A program made the position numbers and the translations under genes. The notes beneath the pieces are model-generated. The model saw only the letters and a list, made by a program, of their open reading frames with translations. It had not been told where the DNA came from and did no database searches. This document shows, one piece after another, positions 26,144 to 33,396 of a DNA stretch of 64,000 nucleotides; position 1 is the stretch's first letter; the number at the start of each line of letters is the position of its first letter. Source of the stretch: Chloroflexota bacterium (GTDB taxonomy: Bacteria; Chloroflexota; Anaerolineae; Promineifilales; Promineifilaceae). The stretch lies in contig JAGNBF010000001.1 of NCBI GenBank assembly GCA_018004935.1, positions 124,001-188,000 of the forward strand, given 5' to 3'.

Positions 26144-27103
26144 ATGACCGTCAGCCAGCCCCATTGGGAACATAATTTACTTGCCCTGGCTTTACCCAAT
26201 TCCGCCAGCCTGTCGGCTCATGCTCACAGCCACCGCCCTGCCGACAATCCGCTGTTGGCCCAGGCTTATGCCTACTGTGCGGCTCTGACGGCGTATCACA
26301 GCCGCTCTTTCTACCTCTCATCCGGGCTGATGCCAGAAGGGCAACGGCTGGCGGCGCGGGCGTTGTATGCCTTTTGCCGCATCAGCGATGATATTGTGGA
26401 TAATCCGCACGGCAACACCCTGGAAGCATTGGAACGGTGGCGGGGACAGGCGTTCAACCCCTTTCCCGGTAGCCGCGACCCGATTGTGCTGGCCTGGCAT
26501 GATGCCCGCCGCCGTTTCCACATCCCGGATCATTACGCCCATCAATTGCTGGATGGGGTGGCGCGGGATTTGGAGCAGGGGCGTTATCAGACTTTCAGTG
26601 AGTTGACGACCTATTGTTATGGGGTTGCCTCAACGGTGGGGCTGATGAGTATGCACATTACCGGTTTCTCCGGCCCGGAAGCCATTCCTTATGCTATTAA
26701 GCTGGGGGTAGCGTTGCAGATGACCAATATTTTGCGTGATGTGGCCGAAGATTTTCGCAATGGGCGGGTATATCTGCCGCAGGAAGAGCTGTCCGAGTTT
26801 GGGCTGACGGATTTGGATTTACGGCGGGGAGTGGTGACGGATAATTGGCGGGCGTTTATGCGTTTTCAGATTGAGCGGACAAACCAACTGTATGCTGAGG
26901 CGTGGCCGGGTATTGGCCTGTTGGGTAATGGGGGGCGGCTGGCGATTGCGGCCGCGGCCGAGCTATATCGCGGCATCCTCACCGACATCGAGCGGCACGA
27001 TTATGATGTCTTCACCCGCCGTGCCCATGTCTCCACCACCGGGAAGTTGAGCAAGTTACCCGGCATCTGGTGGCGCAGTCGCCAGATTGAAAATAGTAAG
27101 TAG
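26144..27103 (+). CDS. crtB: Phytoene synthase CrtB
   Basis: CrtB condenses two geranylgeranyl diphosphates to 15-cis-phytoene. The 319-residue protein has the squalene/phytoene synthase signatures YHSRSFYLSSGLMP, the first Asp-rich motif ARALYAFCRISDDIVDNP and the second LRDVAEDFRNGRVYLPQEEL, both intact for magnesium-diphosphate binding. YCYGVASTVGLM supplies the YxxxVAGxVG-like segment. It lies 51 bases after crtI with a good AGAGGAG site embedded at the end of a heptanucleotide repeat. The stop codon overlaps the next heptad repeat. Operon position supports phytoene rather than squalene as product. Confidence 0.93.
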   Translation: MTVSQPHWEHNLLALALPNSASLSAHAHSHRPADNPLLAQAYAYCAALTAYHSRSFYLSSGLMPEGQRLAARALYAFCRISDDIVDNPHGNTLEALERWRGQAFNPFPGSRDPIVLAWHDARRRFHIPDHYAHQLLDGVARDLEQGRYQTFSELTTYCYGVASTVGLMSMHITGFSGPEAIPYAIKLGVALQMTNILRDVAEDFRNGRVYLPQEELSEFGLTDLDLRRGVVTDNWRAFMRFQIERTNQLYAEAWPGIGLLGNGGRLAIAAAAELYRGILTDIERHDYDVFTRRAHVSTTGKLSKLPGIWWRSRQIENSK

Positions 27104-27158
27104 TAAACAGTAAACAGTGAACAGTGGGATAACCTCTGTTCACTGTTTACTGTTTACT
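27102..27158 (+). repeat. Heptad-repeat hairpin between crtB and crtYcd
   Basis: Direct 7-mers (AGTAAAC, AGTAAAC, AGTGAAC) are followed after 11 bases by their exact complement, giving a 23-bp stem. It sits in the message 12 bases before the crtYcd start and could affect translation or RNA decay. Confidence 0.8.
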
Positions 27159-27169
27159 GTTCACTTCTT

Positions 27170-27979
27170 ATGACTTACTTCGGCTTCTTACTCCGGTTCC
27201 TGGTTGTTCCCATCCTGCTATTACTGATAGTGGCGTGGTGGGATGGGCGTCGCGGCCGCGGACTCGCCCCAGCCCTACGCGGCCAATCATTTTGGTGGGG
27301 GCTGGCTATCCTGCCGGTTGTGGCCCTACTCTACACCACTCCCTGGGACAACTATCTGGTAGCCACCCATGTCTGGTGGTATAAACCAGATTTGGTAACG
27401 GGGTTTGTCATCGGTTGGGTTCCGCTTGAGGAATATACTTTTTTCATTCTGCAACCCATCTTCACCGGGTTATTTCTCTTAGCCCTTCTTCGCCGTTTAC
27501 CCCACGATCCCCAACCCGCCCATGACCCTCGCTGGCGTTATCTACCCGCCTTAGCCACCAGCTTATTGTGGCTGGTGATGCTAATCCTCTTTTTCCTCGA
27601 CTATGGCCCCACCCTTTATCTGAGCCTGACACTGGGTTGGGCCTTACCCCCCATCATTTTCCAACTGTTTTTTGGCGGCGACATGCTCTGGCGACATCGG
27701 CGGGCGGTCATCACGGCCATCGTGCTTCCCACCCTCTACTTGAGCGTCGCCGATGCCATCGCCATTGACGGCGGAACCTGGACGATTAACCCGGAGCAGT
27801 CGCTCAACATCTTTTTGGGCGGCGTTCTTCCCATTGAAGAGGCGGTTTTCTTTCTGCTGACCAATGTTTTGGTGGTATTAGGGTTGACGCTCTTTTGTGC
27901 AGAGGAGAGCCAGGGCCGCGTACCTGTAGGTCTACGCCAGCATTTACAACGGTTGCCCTCCTCATCCTCTGGTGACTAA
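27170..27979 (+). CDS. crtYcd: Lycopene cyclase, fused CrtYc-CrtYd type
   Basis: This integral membrane cyclase closes beta or epsilon rings on lycopene. The 269-residue protein contains two copies of the lycopene-cyclase domain, which are separate polypeptides in many Actinobacteria. The first half has the family motif TTPWDNYLVATHVWWY and GWVPLEEYTFFILQP. The second has WTINPEQSLNIFLGGVLPIEEAVFF, read here as GGVLPIEEAVFFLLTN. Paired acidic residues (LEEY and IEEA) are conserved and essential in the family. Six or seven transmembrane helices are apparent. There is no ribosome site; translation likely depends on coupling or on the preceding hairpin. A strong terminator closes the operon. Confidence 0.88.
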   Translation: MTYFGFLLRFLVVPILLLLIVAWWDGRRGRGLAPALRGQSFWWGLAILPVVALLYTTPWDNYLVATHVWWYKPDLVTGFVIGWVPLEEYTFFILQPIFTGLFLLALLRRLPHDPQPAHDPRWRYLPALATSLLWLVMLILFFLDYGPTLYLSLTLGWALPPIIFQLFFGGDMLWRHRRAVITAIVLPTLYLSVADAIAIDGGTWTINPEQSLNIFLGGVLPIEEAVFFLLTNVLVVLGLTLFCAEESQGRVPVGLRQHLQRLPSSSSGD

Positions 27980-28101
27980 TCTGCATCTCTTGCCAGCGCA
28001 TTAAAAGAGGCTTTACGGGTTGTAGGAGGATGAGTTCCTTTGGTGGCGTAGAGCAGTACCCTGGTAGTCTGAACTTGTGGACGACTATACCAATATAGAT
28101 A

Positions 28102-28132
28102 CAAAAAAAGACCGGCTGGGCCGGTCTTTTTT
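28102..28132. terminator. Carotenoid operon terminator
   Basis: A7-GACCGGC-TGG-GCCGGTC-T7. U-tracts exist on both strands, so it may also stop the minus-strand YkvA transcript. Confidence 0.9.
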
Positions 28133-28149
28133 TGGGGAATCCATGACAG

Positions 28150-28235
28150 ACTGGAGTTTAGAGCGAGAGGAGAGAGCAAGAGGAAATTACTCTGGAAAAC
28201 CCTCTAGCTCTGGCTCTGAACTCTAAACTCAAGTG
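28150..28235. repeat. Family K inverted repeat
   Basis: GAGTTTAGAGCGAGAGGAG on one side is roughly mirrored by CTCTGAACTCTAAACTC on the other. Relatives occur at 33305-33378 and 35200-35420. Each copy lies between minus-strand genes. Confidence 0.65.
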
Positions 28236-28252
28236 ACAGATCGTAAGCCGTC

Positions 28253-28672
28253 TTAATCCTTTTTCTGATACTCCCCTTCAATGATAATTTTGTCCGTTAT
28301 TTCTTCTGGATGCCGTTCTTTGAAACTCAGCCCGGTCATTTCCGCTTCTAGCTCTTCCGTATGTCGGGCGACAATGTGCAGGGGGACAAATTCAATAAAC
28401 ATCTTGGCCCCGACTAACACGGCGGTCAGGTCATCCAAAGCCCCGATTCCTGGTAATGCCAGCCCAGGCAGAAAGTCTATGGGGGAAATGAAATAGATGG
28501 CGGCCAGGGCCGGGAGTAGTTTCAGATAAAAAGGTACTTCCGGGTCTCGCAGTAGTCGCCAAACCAGGCGAGCCTGTAAAATCAATTCTTTCAAAAAACC
28601 TAAATCCGCACGGGTCACTTCAATTGCCTTGTCCATTTTGGTTTCACTCTCCATTGGTTCTTGGGTATTCAT
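28253..28672 (-). CDS. YkvA/DUF1232 family membrane protein
   Basis: The 139-residue protein carries the DUF1232 core, YLKLLPALAAIYFISPIDFLPG, read as LLPALAAIYFISPIDFLPG, whose YxxSPxDxxPD-type motif defines the family. Next comes GIGALDDLTAVLVGAKMFIEF. Most residues before and after are charged, with a C-terminal KERHPEEITDKIIIEGEYQ tail. The family's function is unknown; it is usually a small membrane-associated protein. The start was moved to the ATG preceded by AAAGGAG, 51 bases inside the longest frame. It is monocistronic between repeats. Confidence 0.82.
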   Translation of the reverse strand: MNTQEPMESETKMDKAIEVTRADLGFLKELILQARLVWRLLRDPEVPFYLKLLPALAAIYFISPIDFLPGLALPGIGALDDLTAVLVGAKMFIEFVPLHIVARHTEELEAEMTGLSFKERHPEEITDKIIIEGEYQKKD

Positions 28673-28739
28673 CGTTACTCCTTTTACGTGGACAGAGGTA
28701 TTTGGTTGCAGTCTCATCCGCAAATTTAGAACCTGCCCT

Positions 28740-28922
28740 CAGGATAGAGTCACATGCGGGTGGTCTTTGTTGTTTAAAAAAATAGTCAGGTAATAGGGTT
28801 TCTCCCACCCCTAACCCCGCCCGCAGGGGTGGGGGGGGATTCCATTACCTGATTAATTTTTTAAACTACAATTACGACCGGGCGAGTCTGGCGGATGGAT
28901 TTATATGACTGAATGCTTACCT
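28740..28922 (-). mobile_element. Family C element interrupted by family A
   Basis: Read on the minus strand from 28922 it starts TAAGCATTCAGTCATATAAA and continues CCGCCAGACTCGCCCGGTC, matching 37709. At the loop of its CGGTCGTAA..GACC hairpin it is split by a family A element. The distal end is decayed. Confidence 0.65.
28767..28871. mobile_element. Family A element, minimal 105-bp copy
   Basis: Ends are TTGTTGTTTAAAAAAATAGT and, as complement of the right end, TTGTAGTTTAAAAAATTAAT. Terminal inverted repeats match at about 21 of 24 positions. The centre has only CCCTAACCCCGCCC and a G run, without the palindrome found in longer copies. No coding capacity, so any movement needs a transposase supplied elsewhere. 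Confidence 0.75.
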
Positions 28923-29036
28923 TTGATTATAACAAACTCTGATCATTCTCTCAGCAATTCTCATTTAGAGGCTCAGGCCAACTTGAGAATTGTTGTATTC
29001 TTATTTTCGTTTTCTCTACTCTAAACGCCAGTGAAG

Positions 29037-29042
29037 TATAAT
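29037..29042 (+). promoter_or_regulatory. -10 box six bases before atl ATG
   Basis: TATAAT followed by GGTGTT and ATG at 29049, with no ribosome site. This fits a leaderless transcript for the atl-merR pair. Confidence 0.5.
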
Positions 29043-29048
29043 GGTGTT

Positions 29049-29405
29049 ATGAAAAACTTCTATGAACAAGTCTATGAAGTTGTACGGCGGATTCCTCGGG
29101 GTCAAGTGACCAGTTATGGCCGGGTTGCCAGCATGTTAGGGCGACCGAATGCCGCTCGTGCTGTCGGATATGCGCTCAGTGCTCTAAAAGACAAGGTGGA
29201 TCATGGGGTTCCCTGGCAACGAGTAATCAATAGCCAGGGGCGCATTAGTATCATTAATCAGGAGCATAGTGTGAACGAGCAGGCAGAACTCTTACGAACT
29301 GAAGGGGTGGCGGTTAACGACAAGTTGCAAGTGGATTTTGAGCGTTATTTGTGGGCAGGTCTGCATTTTGTGGATGTGGATGATATTGTGGGTCGGAATG
29401 AATGA
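29049..29405 (+). CDS. atl: Alkyltransferase-like (ATL) DNA-binding protein
   Basis: ATL proteins resemble O6-alkylguanine-DNA alkyltransferase but cannot accept the alkyl group; they flip the damaged base and flag it for nucleotide excision repair. The 118-residue protein shows IPRGQVTSYGRVASMLGRPNAARAVGYAL, read as IPRGQVTSYGRVASMLG then ARAVGYAL, with the Tyr and Arg used for base flipping. The active-site PCHRV of MGMT is PWQRVI here, so Trp replaces Cys. This is the ATL hallmark. The ATG at 29049 was chosen over a GTG 18 bases upstream, because a TATAAT box overlaps that GTG region. Its stop overlaps the merR start (ATGA), indicating translational coupling. Confidence 0.9.
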   Translation: MKNFYEQVYEVVRRIPRGQVTSYGRVASMLGRPNAARAVGYALSALKDKVDHGVPWQRVINSQGRISIINQEHSVNEQAELLRTEGVAVNDKLQVDFERYLWAGLHFVDVDDIVGRNE

Positions 29406-30178
29406 GAGATATAAGAGACGAGGCCACCTTAACGATAGGGCAACTGGCTAAGCGTACAGGGATGCGCCCCTCGGCTTTGCGTTATTATGAAGCGGAAGGG
29501 TTGCTCCAGCCCCGCGGCCGCACCGACTCCGGTTATCGTCTCTACACTCCCGACGCCGAACAGACTATTCACTTCATCCAACGGGCGCAACGGTTGGGGT
29601 TCTCCCTCACCGACATTGCTGTTTTGCTCAAAGGTTGGCAGTGGGAACGGTTGAGTGATGAAAAGGTGATTGCCATTACAGAGGCCCGCTACCTGGCGTT
29701 GGAGAAACAGATCACTGACCTGCTGATCTTACAACATGAGATGGAGCAGTTTGTTCATGATTTGTGGCAAGAAGCAGGGAAACAGCATGGACGCGCGGCC
29801 GCGTACCTGTTCCGTCATTTTGTAGACCGTATCTGTGCGAATCCTACCCCGCACCCCGAACCCACCACCATTTTGGATTGGTTCATGCGCTATACCAAAT
29901 GTGTCCTTTCTGGGGATAAAGGGCAGAATATCCTCACCCGGTTACGCGGTCAGCATGTGCACATCTGGCAAGAAGAAGCAGACTATCACATCTTGATTGT
30001 CAGTCACGATCCGGCTATTGGTGCCGCGTTACAAGAATTAGCTACCCTGGAAGCAGGTTGTCAGGTTCATCAAACCCCCACATTGGCCCCCTCTCAAGAA
30101 GGTTACCTTTTTGTGGCTTCTGGCCCCAATGCGTTCTTTTTTGCCCGTCTGTTTTTAGCGTTAGAACAAGAACTGTAG
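29402..30178 (+). CDS. MerR-type regulator with an unassigned C-terminal domain
   Basis: The 258-residue protein opens with a MerR winged helix-turn-helix: LTIGQLAKRTGMRPSALRYYE, read as TIGQLAKRTGMRPSALRYYE, then GLLQPRGRTDSGYRLY and FIQRAQRLGFSLTDIAVLL. A dimerisation coiled coil follows (EKQITDLLILQHEMEQFVHDL). Unlike metal sensors it lacks the usual Cys cluster. Residues about 165-258 form a separate domain (HVHIWQEEADYHILIVSHD, ALQELATLEAGCQV) that I do not recognise; it may be the effector-binding part. The four-base overlap with atl suggests it responds to, or controls, DNA alkylation damage functions, which is inference. Dyad operators were not located. Confidence 0.82.
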   Translation: MRDIRDEATLTIGQLAKRTGMRPSALRYYEAEGLLQPRGRTDSGYRLYTPDAEQTIHFIQRAQRLGFSLTDIAVLLKGWQWERLSDEKVIAITEARYLALEKQITDLLILQHEMEQFVHDLWQEAGKQHGRAAAYLFRHFVDRICANPTPHPEPTTILDWFMRYTKCVLSGDKGQNILTRLRGQHVHIWQEEADYHILIVSHDPAIGAALQELATLEAGCQVHQTPTLAPSQEGYLFVASGPNAFFFARLFLALEQEL

Positions 30179-30191
30179 GCATTTACTTTTG

Positions 30192-30302
30192 TGAGTCTTT
30201 GGGAATTCAGGGGGTTGACAACAGATGTAGAGGCTGGCCTTGTGCCTGCCCCGTGTGGGGCAACCACAAGGGTTGCCCGTACCGCACGAAACCCCAAAGA
30301 AC
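30192..30302. mobile_element. Family B element, 111 bp, with 8-bp target duplication
   Basis: Flanked by TACTTTTG at 30184-30191 and 30303-30310. Ends are TGAGTCTTTGGGAATTCAGG and, as complement of the right end, GTTCTTTGGGGTTTCG. The core is the GGGCAACCACAAGGGTTGCCC-type hairpin. It encodes nothing. Same length and duplication size as the copy at 46998. Confidence 0.85.
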
Positions 30303-30508
30303 TACTTTTGTTTTGGCTGACTACTCCACTCCTGGCCTTCTACTTTCCAGGAAATCATTGGTTCTGGTGCGGCCGCGGGTGGTTTGAACATCATTCGCAA
30401 ATGGCTCAGCCATTTATATGGTAGAAAAGATTCTGTATTTGTGGATGGGGTCATGGGGGCTGAGGTTGGTTCTGGTGTGGATGGGAGGATGCGGCGGTAG
30501 AGTTGCAT
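30302..30508 (-). CDS. Possible small basic Pro-rich protein
   Basis: A 68-residue frame beginning MQLYRRILPSTPEP and ending EGQEWSSQPKQK. I do not recognise a family. Support comes from context rather than sequence: TTGACA-18-TAAAAT lies upstream, AAGGA precedes the ATG by nine bases, and the leader is about 38 bases. The frame ends where a family B element inserted; without the element the same stop position would read TAA instead of TAG, so the product is not truncated. The internal PPAAAPEP comes from a GCGGCCGC octamer. It could still be non-coding. Confidence 0.35.
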   Translation of the reverse strand: MQLYRRILPSTPEPTSAPMTPSTNTESFLPYKWLSHLRMMFKPPAAAPEPMISWKVEGQEWSSQPKQK

Positions 30509-30552
30509 AGACAGGTTTCCTTGTTGGGGCTTTTGGGTGGCAATTCAGTGGC

Positions 30553-30582
30553 ATTTTACCGCCTTTTCGGGGTGCGTGTCAA
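30553..30582 (-). promoter_or_regulatory. Near-consensus minus-strand promoter
   Basis: TTGACA (30582-30577), 18-base spacer, TAAAAT (30558-30553). It points toward the 68-residue frame. Predicted start is near 30546. Confidence 0.55.
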
Positions 30583-30644
30583 GATTTTGCGCTAGAATTC
30601 TCTCTATTCTTTCCTGACTGTTTCCCCATTCATTTATCCCACGT

Positions 30645-30650
30645 TATACT
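30645..30650 (+). promoter_or_regulatory. -10 box before the 191-residue gene
   Basis: TATACT followed by CCCACATT and ATG at 30659. No ribosome site is seen, again suggesting a leaderless message. Confidence 0.35.
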
Positions 30651-30658
30651 CCCACATT

Positions 30659-31234
30659 ATGAATTACGGCATTGCTCGGGTAAATAAGACACAAAATTGT
30701 GCCCAATACCACCTATTTGATCACCGACAACAACTAATCCTGGTGGCTGATTATGGTTCCCCCTGGGTACCTCCCCATCAGGTTAGATTGGCTCGTCCGG
30801 ATGGGCAACCGGTGGCTTCCTTGACCTTGCCTCGCCCTGCTCTAACCCGATTTCGGCGGCAGACAAGCAATTTGGCCAGTTATGCATTGGTTATTGAAAA
30901 TGCTGTGCATGCGGTGATCAATCGTCTGCAACCTTCAACGGTTAATCAAAGTGAAAAACCGTATTACATTATTGAAGTGGAAAGTCAAAAATGGCTGGCC
31001 CTGGGTGAACCGGAAGGAGCAGAACGTTTTGCGCTTTATAGTACGGTTCCCCCCCGGTTGGCATTTATCCCGTTACGCCAGGTTCCTCTCCCCGCGGCCG
31101 TTGGTACTATCAACCCCATGCCACCGGATACCCTTCCTTATGATTTTGCGATTACGGTTGAACCGGGGCGACTCAAACAATTGCCGTTGCTTCTCCTTTG
31201 CCTGGTTTTCCTGATGGAACACAATCCAGCTTAA
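30659..31234 (+). CDS. Hypothetical protein
   Basis: I do not recognise this 191-residue protein. It starts MNYGIARVNKTQNCAQYHLFDHRQ and is predicted mostly beta, with alternating hydrophobic strands (QLILVADYGSPWVPP, YYIIEVESQKWLAL). It ends in a hydrophobic stretch LPLLLLCLVFLMEHN that could be one membrane helix or a buried helix. The strand pattern with a closing hydrophobic helix recalls tubby/LURP-type phospholipid-binding barrels, but that is only a shape resemblance. Codon use matches neighbours, and a strong terminator follows 90 bases later, so it is probably a real single-gene unit. Confidence 0.65.
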   Translation: MNYGIARVNKTQNCAQYHLFDHRQQLILVADYGSPWVPPHQVRLARPDGQPVASLTLPRPALTRFRRQTSNLASYALVIENAVHAVINRLQPSTVNQSEKPYYIIEVESQKWLALGEPEGAERFALYSTVPPRLAFIPLRQVPLPAAVGTINPMPPDTLPYDFAITVEPGRLKQLPLLLLCLVFLMEHNPA

Positions 31235-31325
31235 GGCCATGGGGTTTCCTCCTTTCCCTCTGGGATCGCTGGGGGATGGGTCTTCAGCCTGGGCTTAACC
31301 CACCTGTTACCACTAACCAAAACTA

Positions 31326-31365
31326 AAAAGGTCTTGATGGCTGGGTTTAGCCATCAAGACCTTTT
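31326..31365. terminator. Terminator after the hypothetical gene
   Basis: AAAAAGGTCTTGATGGCT-GGGTTT-AGCCATCAAGACCTTTT. The 16-bp stem is perfect with A/T runs on both sides. Confidence 0.85.
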
Positions 31366-31379
31366 GTGTATTACGGGGT

Positions 31380-31830
31380 TATACGTACCACGGTCATAAA
31401 GTGACATTTTGTTAGCGGCAACAGATTGGTAGGTTTGGACTGAAGACCCATCCCCCTTCCCCTTCCCAGTTGTAGTCTAAAAAATTAATCAGGTAATGGA
31501 ATCCCCCCCCACCCCTAACCCCGCCCCCAGGGGCGGGGAACTTTTCTAAGGGGCATTGGAATTCCCCCCTTCCCTCGGGAATCGGCAGGGGGGATGGGAT
31601 CAATGAATGCGTTACCCGATTAAAAATTTAATGAACAAGAGGGAAGGGGGGAAACCCAACGGCGCGGTTTGGCGAGCGTCCGCTCGTCAAACCGCGCCGA
31701 AAATAGTTACCCGTCCCTGGGGCGGGGTTAGGGGTGGGAGTGGCCTTGGATAAACCCAACACGACGATAAAGTGAGACGGCGACAGGGCGAAAAAATATC
31801 AGATTATGCCCTTTGACAGTATAATTTGTC
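31380..31830. repeat. Family F repeat split by a family A element
   Basis: Left part 31380-31469 matches 1740-1820. Right part 31639-31700 continues with GAGGGAAGGGG and a palindrome (31660-31699, one mismatch) matching 1853-1892. Then a GACGATAAAGTGAGACGGCG stretch resembles 38462 and 47719. The family A insert lies between. No gene is present. Confidence 0.75.
31470..31638. mobile_element. Family A element, 169 bp
   Basis: Starts TTGTAGTCTAAAAAATTAAT and ends TAATGAACAA. Flanks are ..TTCCCAG and GAGGGAAG; the unoccupied relative at 1811-1846 reads TCCCAGAGGGAAG. The insertion lies within the loop of a CCCTT..AAGGG hairpin. Confidence 0.85.
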
Positions 31831-31884
31831 GAAGCGGCTAATTCTGAAAGGAATGCCAAAGTCGATCAGATTTTGTTTTGTGGT

Positions 31885-33084
31885 TTATTCGCCACCGGCA
31901 ACGAGTTCTACTTCGATCTTGGTGAACCCTTCACCCATTGTGTCTTCTTCAATACCGGCCAGAGCCGCTTCGGCAAGGTCGGTACGATAAGCTCCATCAG
32001 CCGGTTCGGCGGTGATGACGCCTCCTTCAATGGCGACGCGCACCGTTTGCTCAAACAGAGCCGGGTCCATTACGCCGATGCCATTGGGAGAAGGCCAGAT
32101 CAGGCCGTTGACTTCGTTCATCATCCAACGCATGTGGCTTTCGCCCAGGGTGGGGCCAGCATCCAGCACATGGGCGACACAGGCATCCAGGTTGTCACGG
32201 CAGAACATCCAGCCCCGGAAGGTGGCCCGCAGGAATCGTTCGGTGATGTCGTCACTTCCTTCTTGCGCCAGCCAATCTTGGGTAGACCACAAGGCATCTT
32301 GTAACATGGCCGTACCTACTTCGTTGAAGTTGATGACGTTTAGATCATCGGCGGTGTACAGTTCGCCGGTGGCGGGGTTGACGGATTCTAAGACCATGGC
32401 GTACTCGTTGTAAATCATGGCTTCGGCGGCGTCAATTTCGCCGGTCAGGAGCAGGGTCATGTCAAAGGGCTGAATCTGGATAGTGACATCGTCTGGATTT
32501 TCCGGGTCAATGCCAGCGGCACGCAGGCCAGCGAACACTTCATGTTCGTTGCCGAAATCCCAGACACCGACGCGTTTGCCGCGCAAATCTTCGACGCTGT
32601 TAATGCCGGTCGCTTTGAAGGAGACTTCCATTGTGCCACTGCGTTGGAAAATCTGGGCGACGTTGACCAAATTGGCTCCGGCTTCGTTGGCTTCCAGCAC
32701 TTTGGGAACCCAGGCGATACAGAATTCGGCCCCGCCGTTGACACAAACCTGTTGGGGTACGATGTCGGGTGCACCTTCGAGGATGGTGACATCTAACCCT
32801 TCTTCCTCGTAGTAGCCTTCAGCCAGGGCGGCGTAGTAACCAGCGAATTGGGATTGGGCGACCCATTGCAGTTGGACGCGGACGGGGGTGAGTTCGGCGG
32901 GGGCTTCTGCGGCCGCGTTGTCACCTTCGTTCATGGCTTCGTTTTCGGTGGCTGTTTCATTGGTGGTGTTGTTTGCGGCCGCGTTTTCTTCCGTGGGTTC
33001 CTCTTCATTGCCGCCATTACAGGCTACCAGCACCAGGGCGCAAATCGCCAGCAAAGTAATCAACCATTTCCATTGATGTTTCAT
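31885..33084 (-). CDS. ABC transporter substrate-binding lipoprotein, NMT1/ThiY-like
   Basis: This is the extracytoplasmic receptor of the importer encoded to its right. The 399-residue protein has a lipoprotein signal (LLAICALVLVACNGG) and a long Asn/Glu/Thr tether. An NMT1/THI5-like periplasmic-binding fold starts at VRVQLQWVAQSQFAGYYAAL. FCIAWVPKVLEA, GKRVGVWDFGNEHEVF and RATFRGWMFCRDNLDAC follow. Family members bind pyrimidine thiamin precursors or, in some Chloroflexota, riboflavin-type ligands; the ligand cannot be fixed from sequence. The ATG follows GAGGAGAACGGAAG. Two GCGGCCGC octamers lie in the tether, where they encode Ala-rich stretches. It is the last gene of the transporter set, 312 bases from the preceding permease. 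Confidence 0.88.
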   Translation of the reverse strand: MKHQWKWLITLLAICALVLVACNGGNEEEPTEENAAANNTTNETATENEAMNEGDNAAAEAPAELTPVRVQLQWVAQSQFAGYYAALAEGYYEEEGLDVTILEGAPDIVPQQVCVNGGAEFCIAWVPKVLEANEAGANLVNVAQIFQRSGTMEVSFKATGINSVEDLRGKRVGVWDFGNEHEVFAGLRAAGIDPENPDDVTIQIQPFDMTLLLTGEIDAAEAMIYNEYAMVLESVNPATGELYTADDLNVINFNEVGTAMLQDALWSTQDWLAQEGSDDITERFLRATFRGWMFCRDNLDACVAHVLDAGPTLGESHMRWMMNEVNGLIWPSPNGIGVMDPALFEQTVRVAIEGGVITAEPADGAYRTDLAEAALAGIEEDTMGEGFTKIEVELVAGGE

Positions 33085-33132
33085 CTTCCGTTCTCCTCGT
33101 AACTTGACAATTGATAAGTGGCTTAAGGGGGG

Positions 33133-33173
33133 ATTGGTTATTCGTTATTGGCTTATGGGTTATCACCTCCTTT
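33133..33173 (-). repeat. Heptad repeat plus extended anti-SD complement
   Basis: Five loose 7-mers (ATTGGTT ATTCGTT ATTGGCT TATGGGT TATCACC, spaced here) end in ATCACCTCCTTT. On the minus (message) strand this gives AAAGGAGGTGAT, a 12-base complement of the 16S 3' end, about 80 bases before the lipoprotein ATG and without a start codon at normal distance. Confidence 0.55.
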
Positions 33174-33304
33174 GTAAATAGGTTTGAGACTGGAAAATAA
33201 TTGAGGGTAGGTACCGGGCTTTATGCTGACCCCCTTTCCCTTTCCTGAGGGGGCAGGCCCAAGGCCAACCCCTACCCTCTATCATTATCTTGAGGTTTAT
33301 AGTT

Positions 33305-33378
33305 TTTGAGTTTGGAGTTTAGAGCGAGGGCTAGAGTGATTTTCTCTTGCTTTCTCCTCTCGCTCTAAGCTCCAGTTC
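33305..33378. repeat. Family K repeat
   Basis: GAGTTTGGAGTTTAGAGCG with a partial mirror CTCCTCTCGCTCTAAGCTC. Lies between permease and binding-protein genes. Confidence 0.6.
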
Positions 33379-33396
33379 GTTGCGGTGTACTGATTA

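Noticed and set aside
33154-33180. Fragment of a 16S rRNA gene 3' end
   Set aside because: Only about 12 bases match (ATCACCTCCTTT); flanking bases do not resemble the conserved 16S terminal helix.
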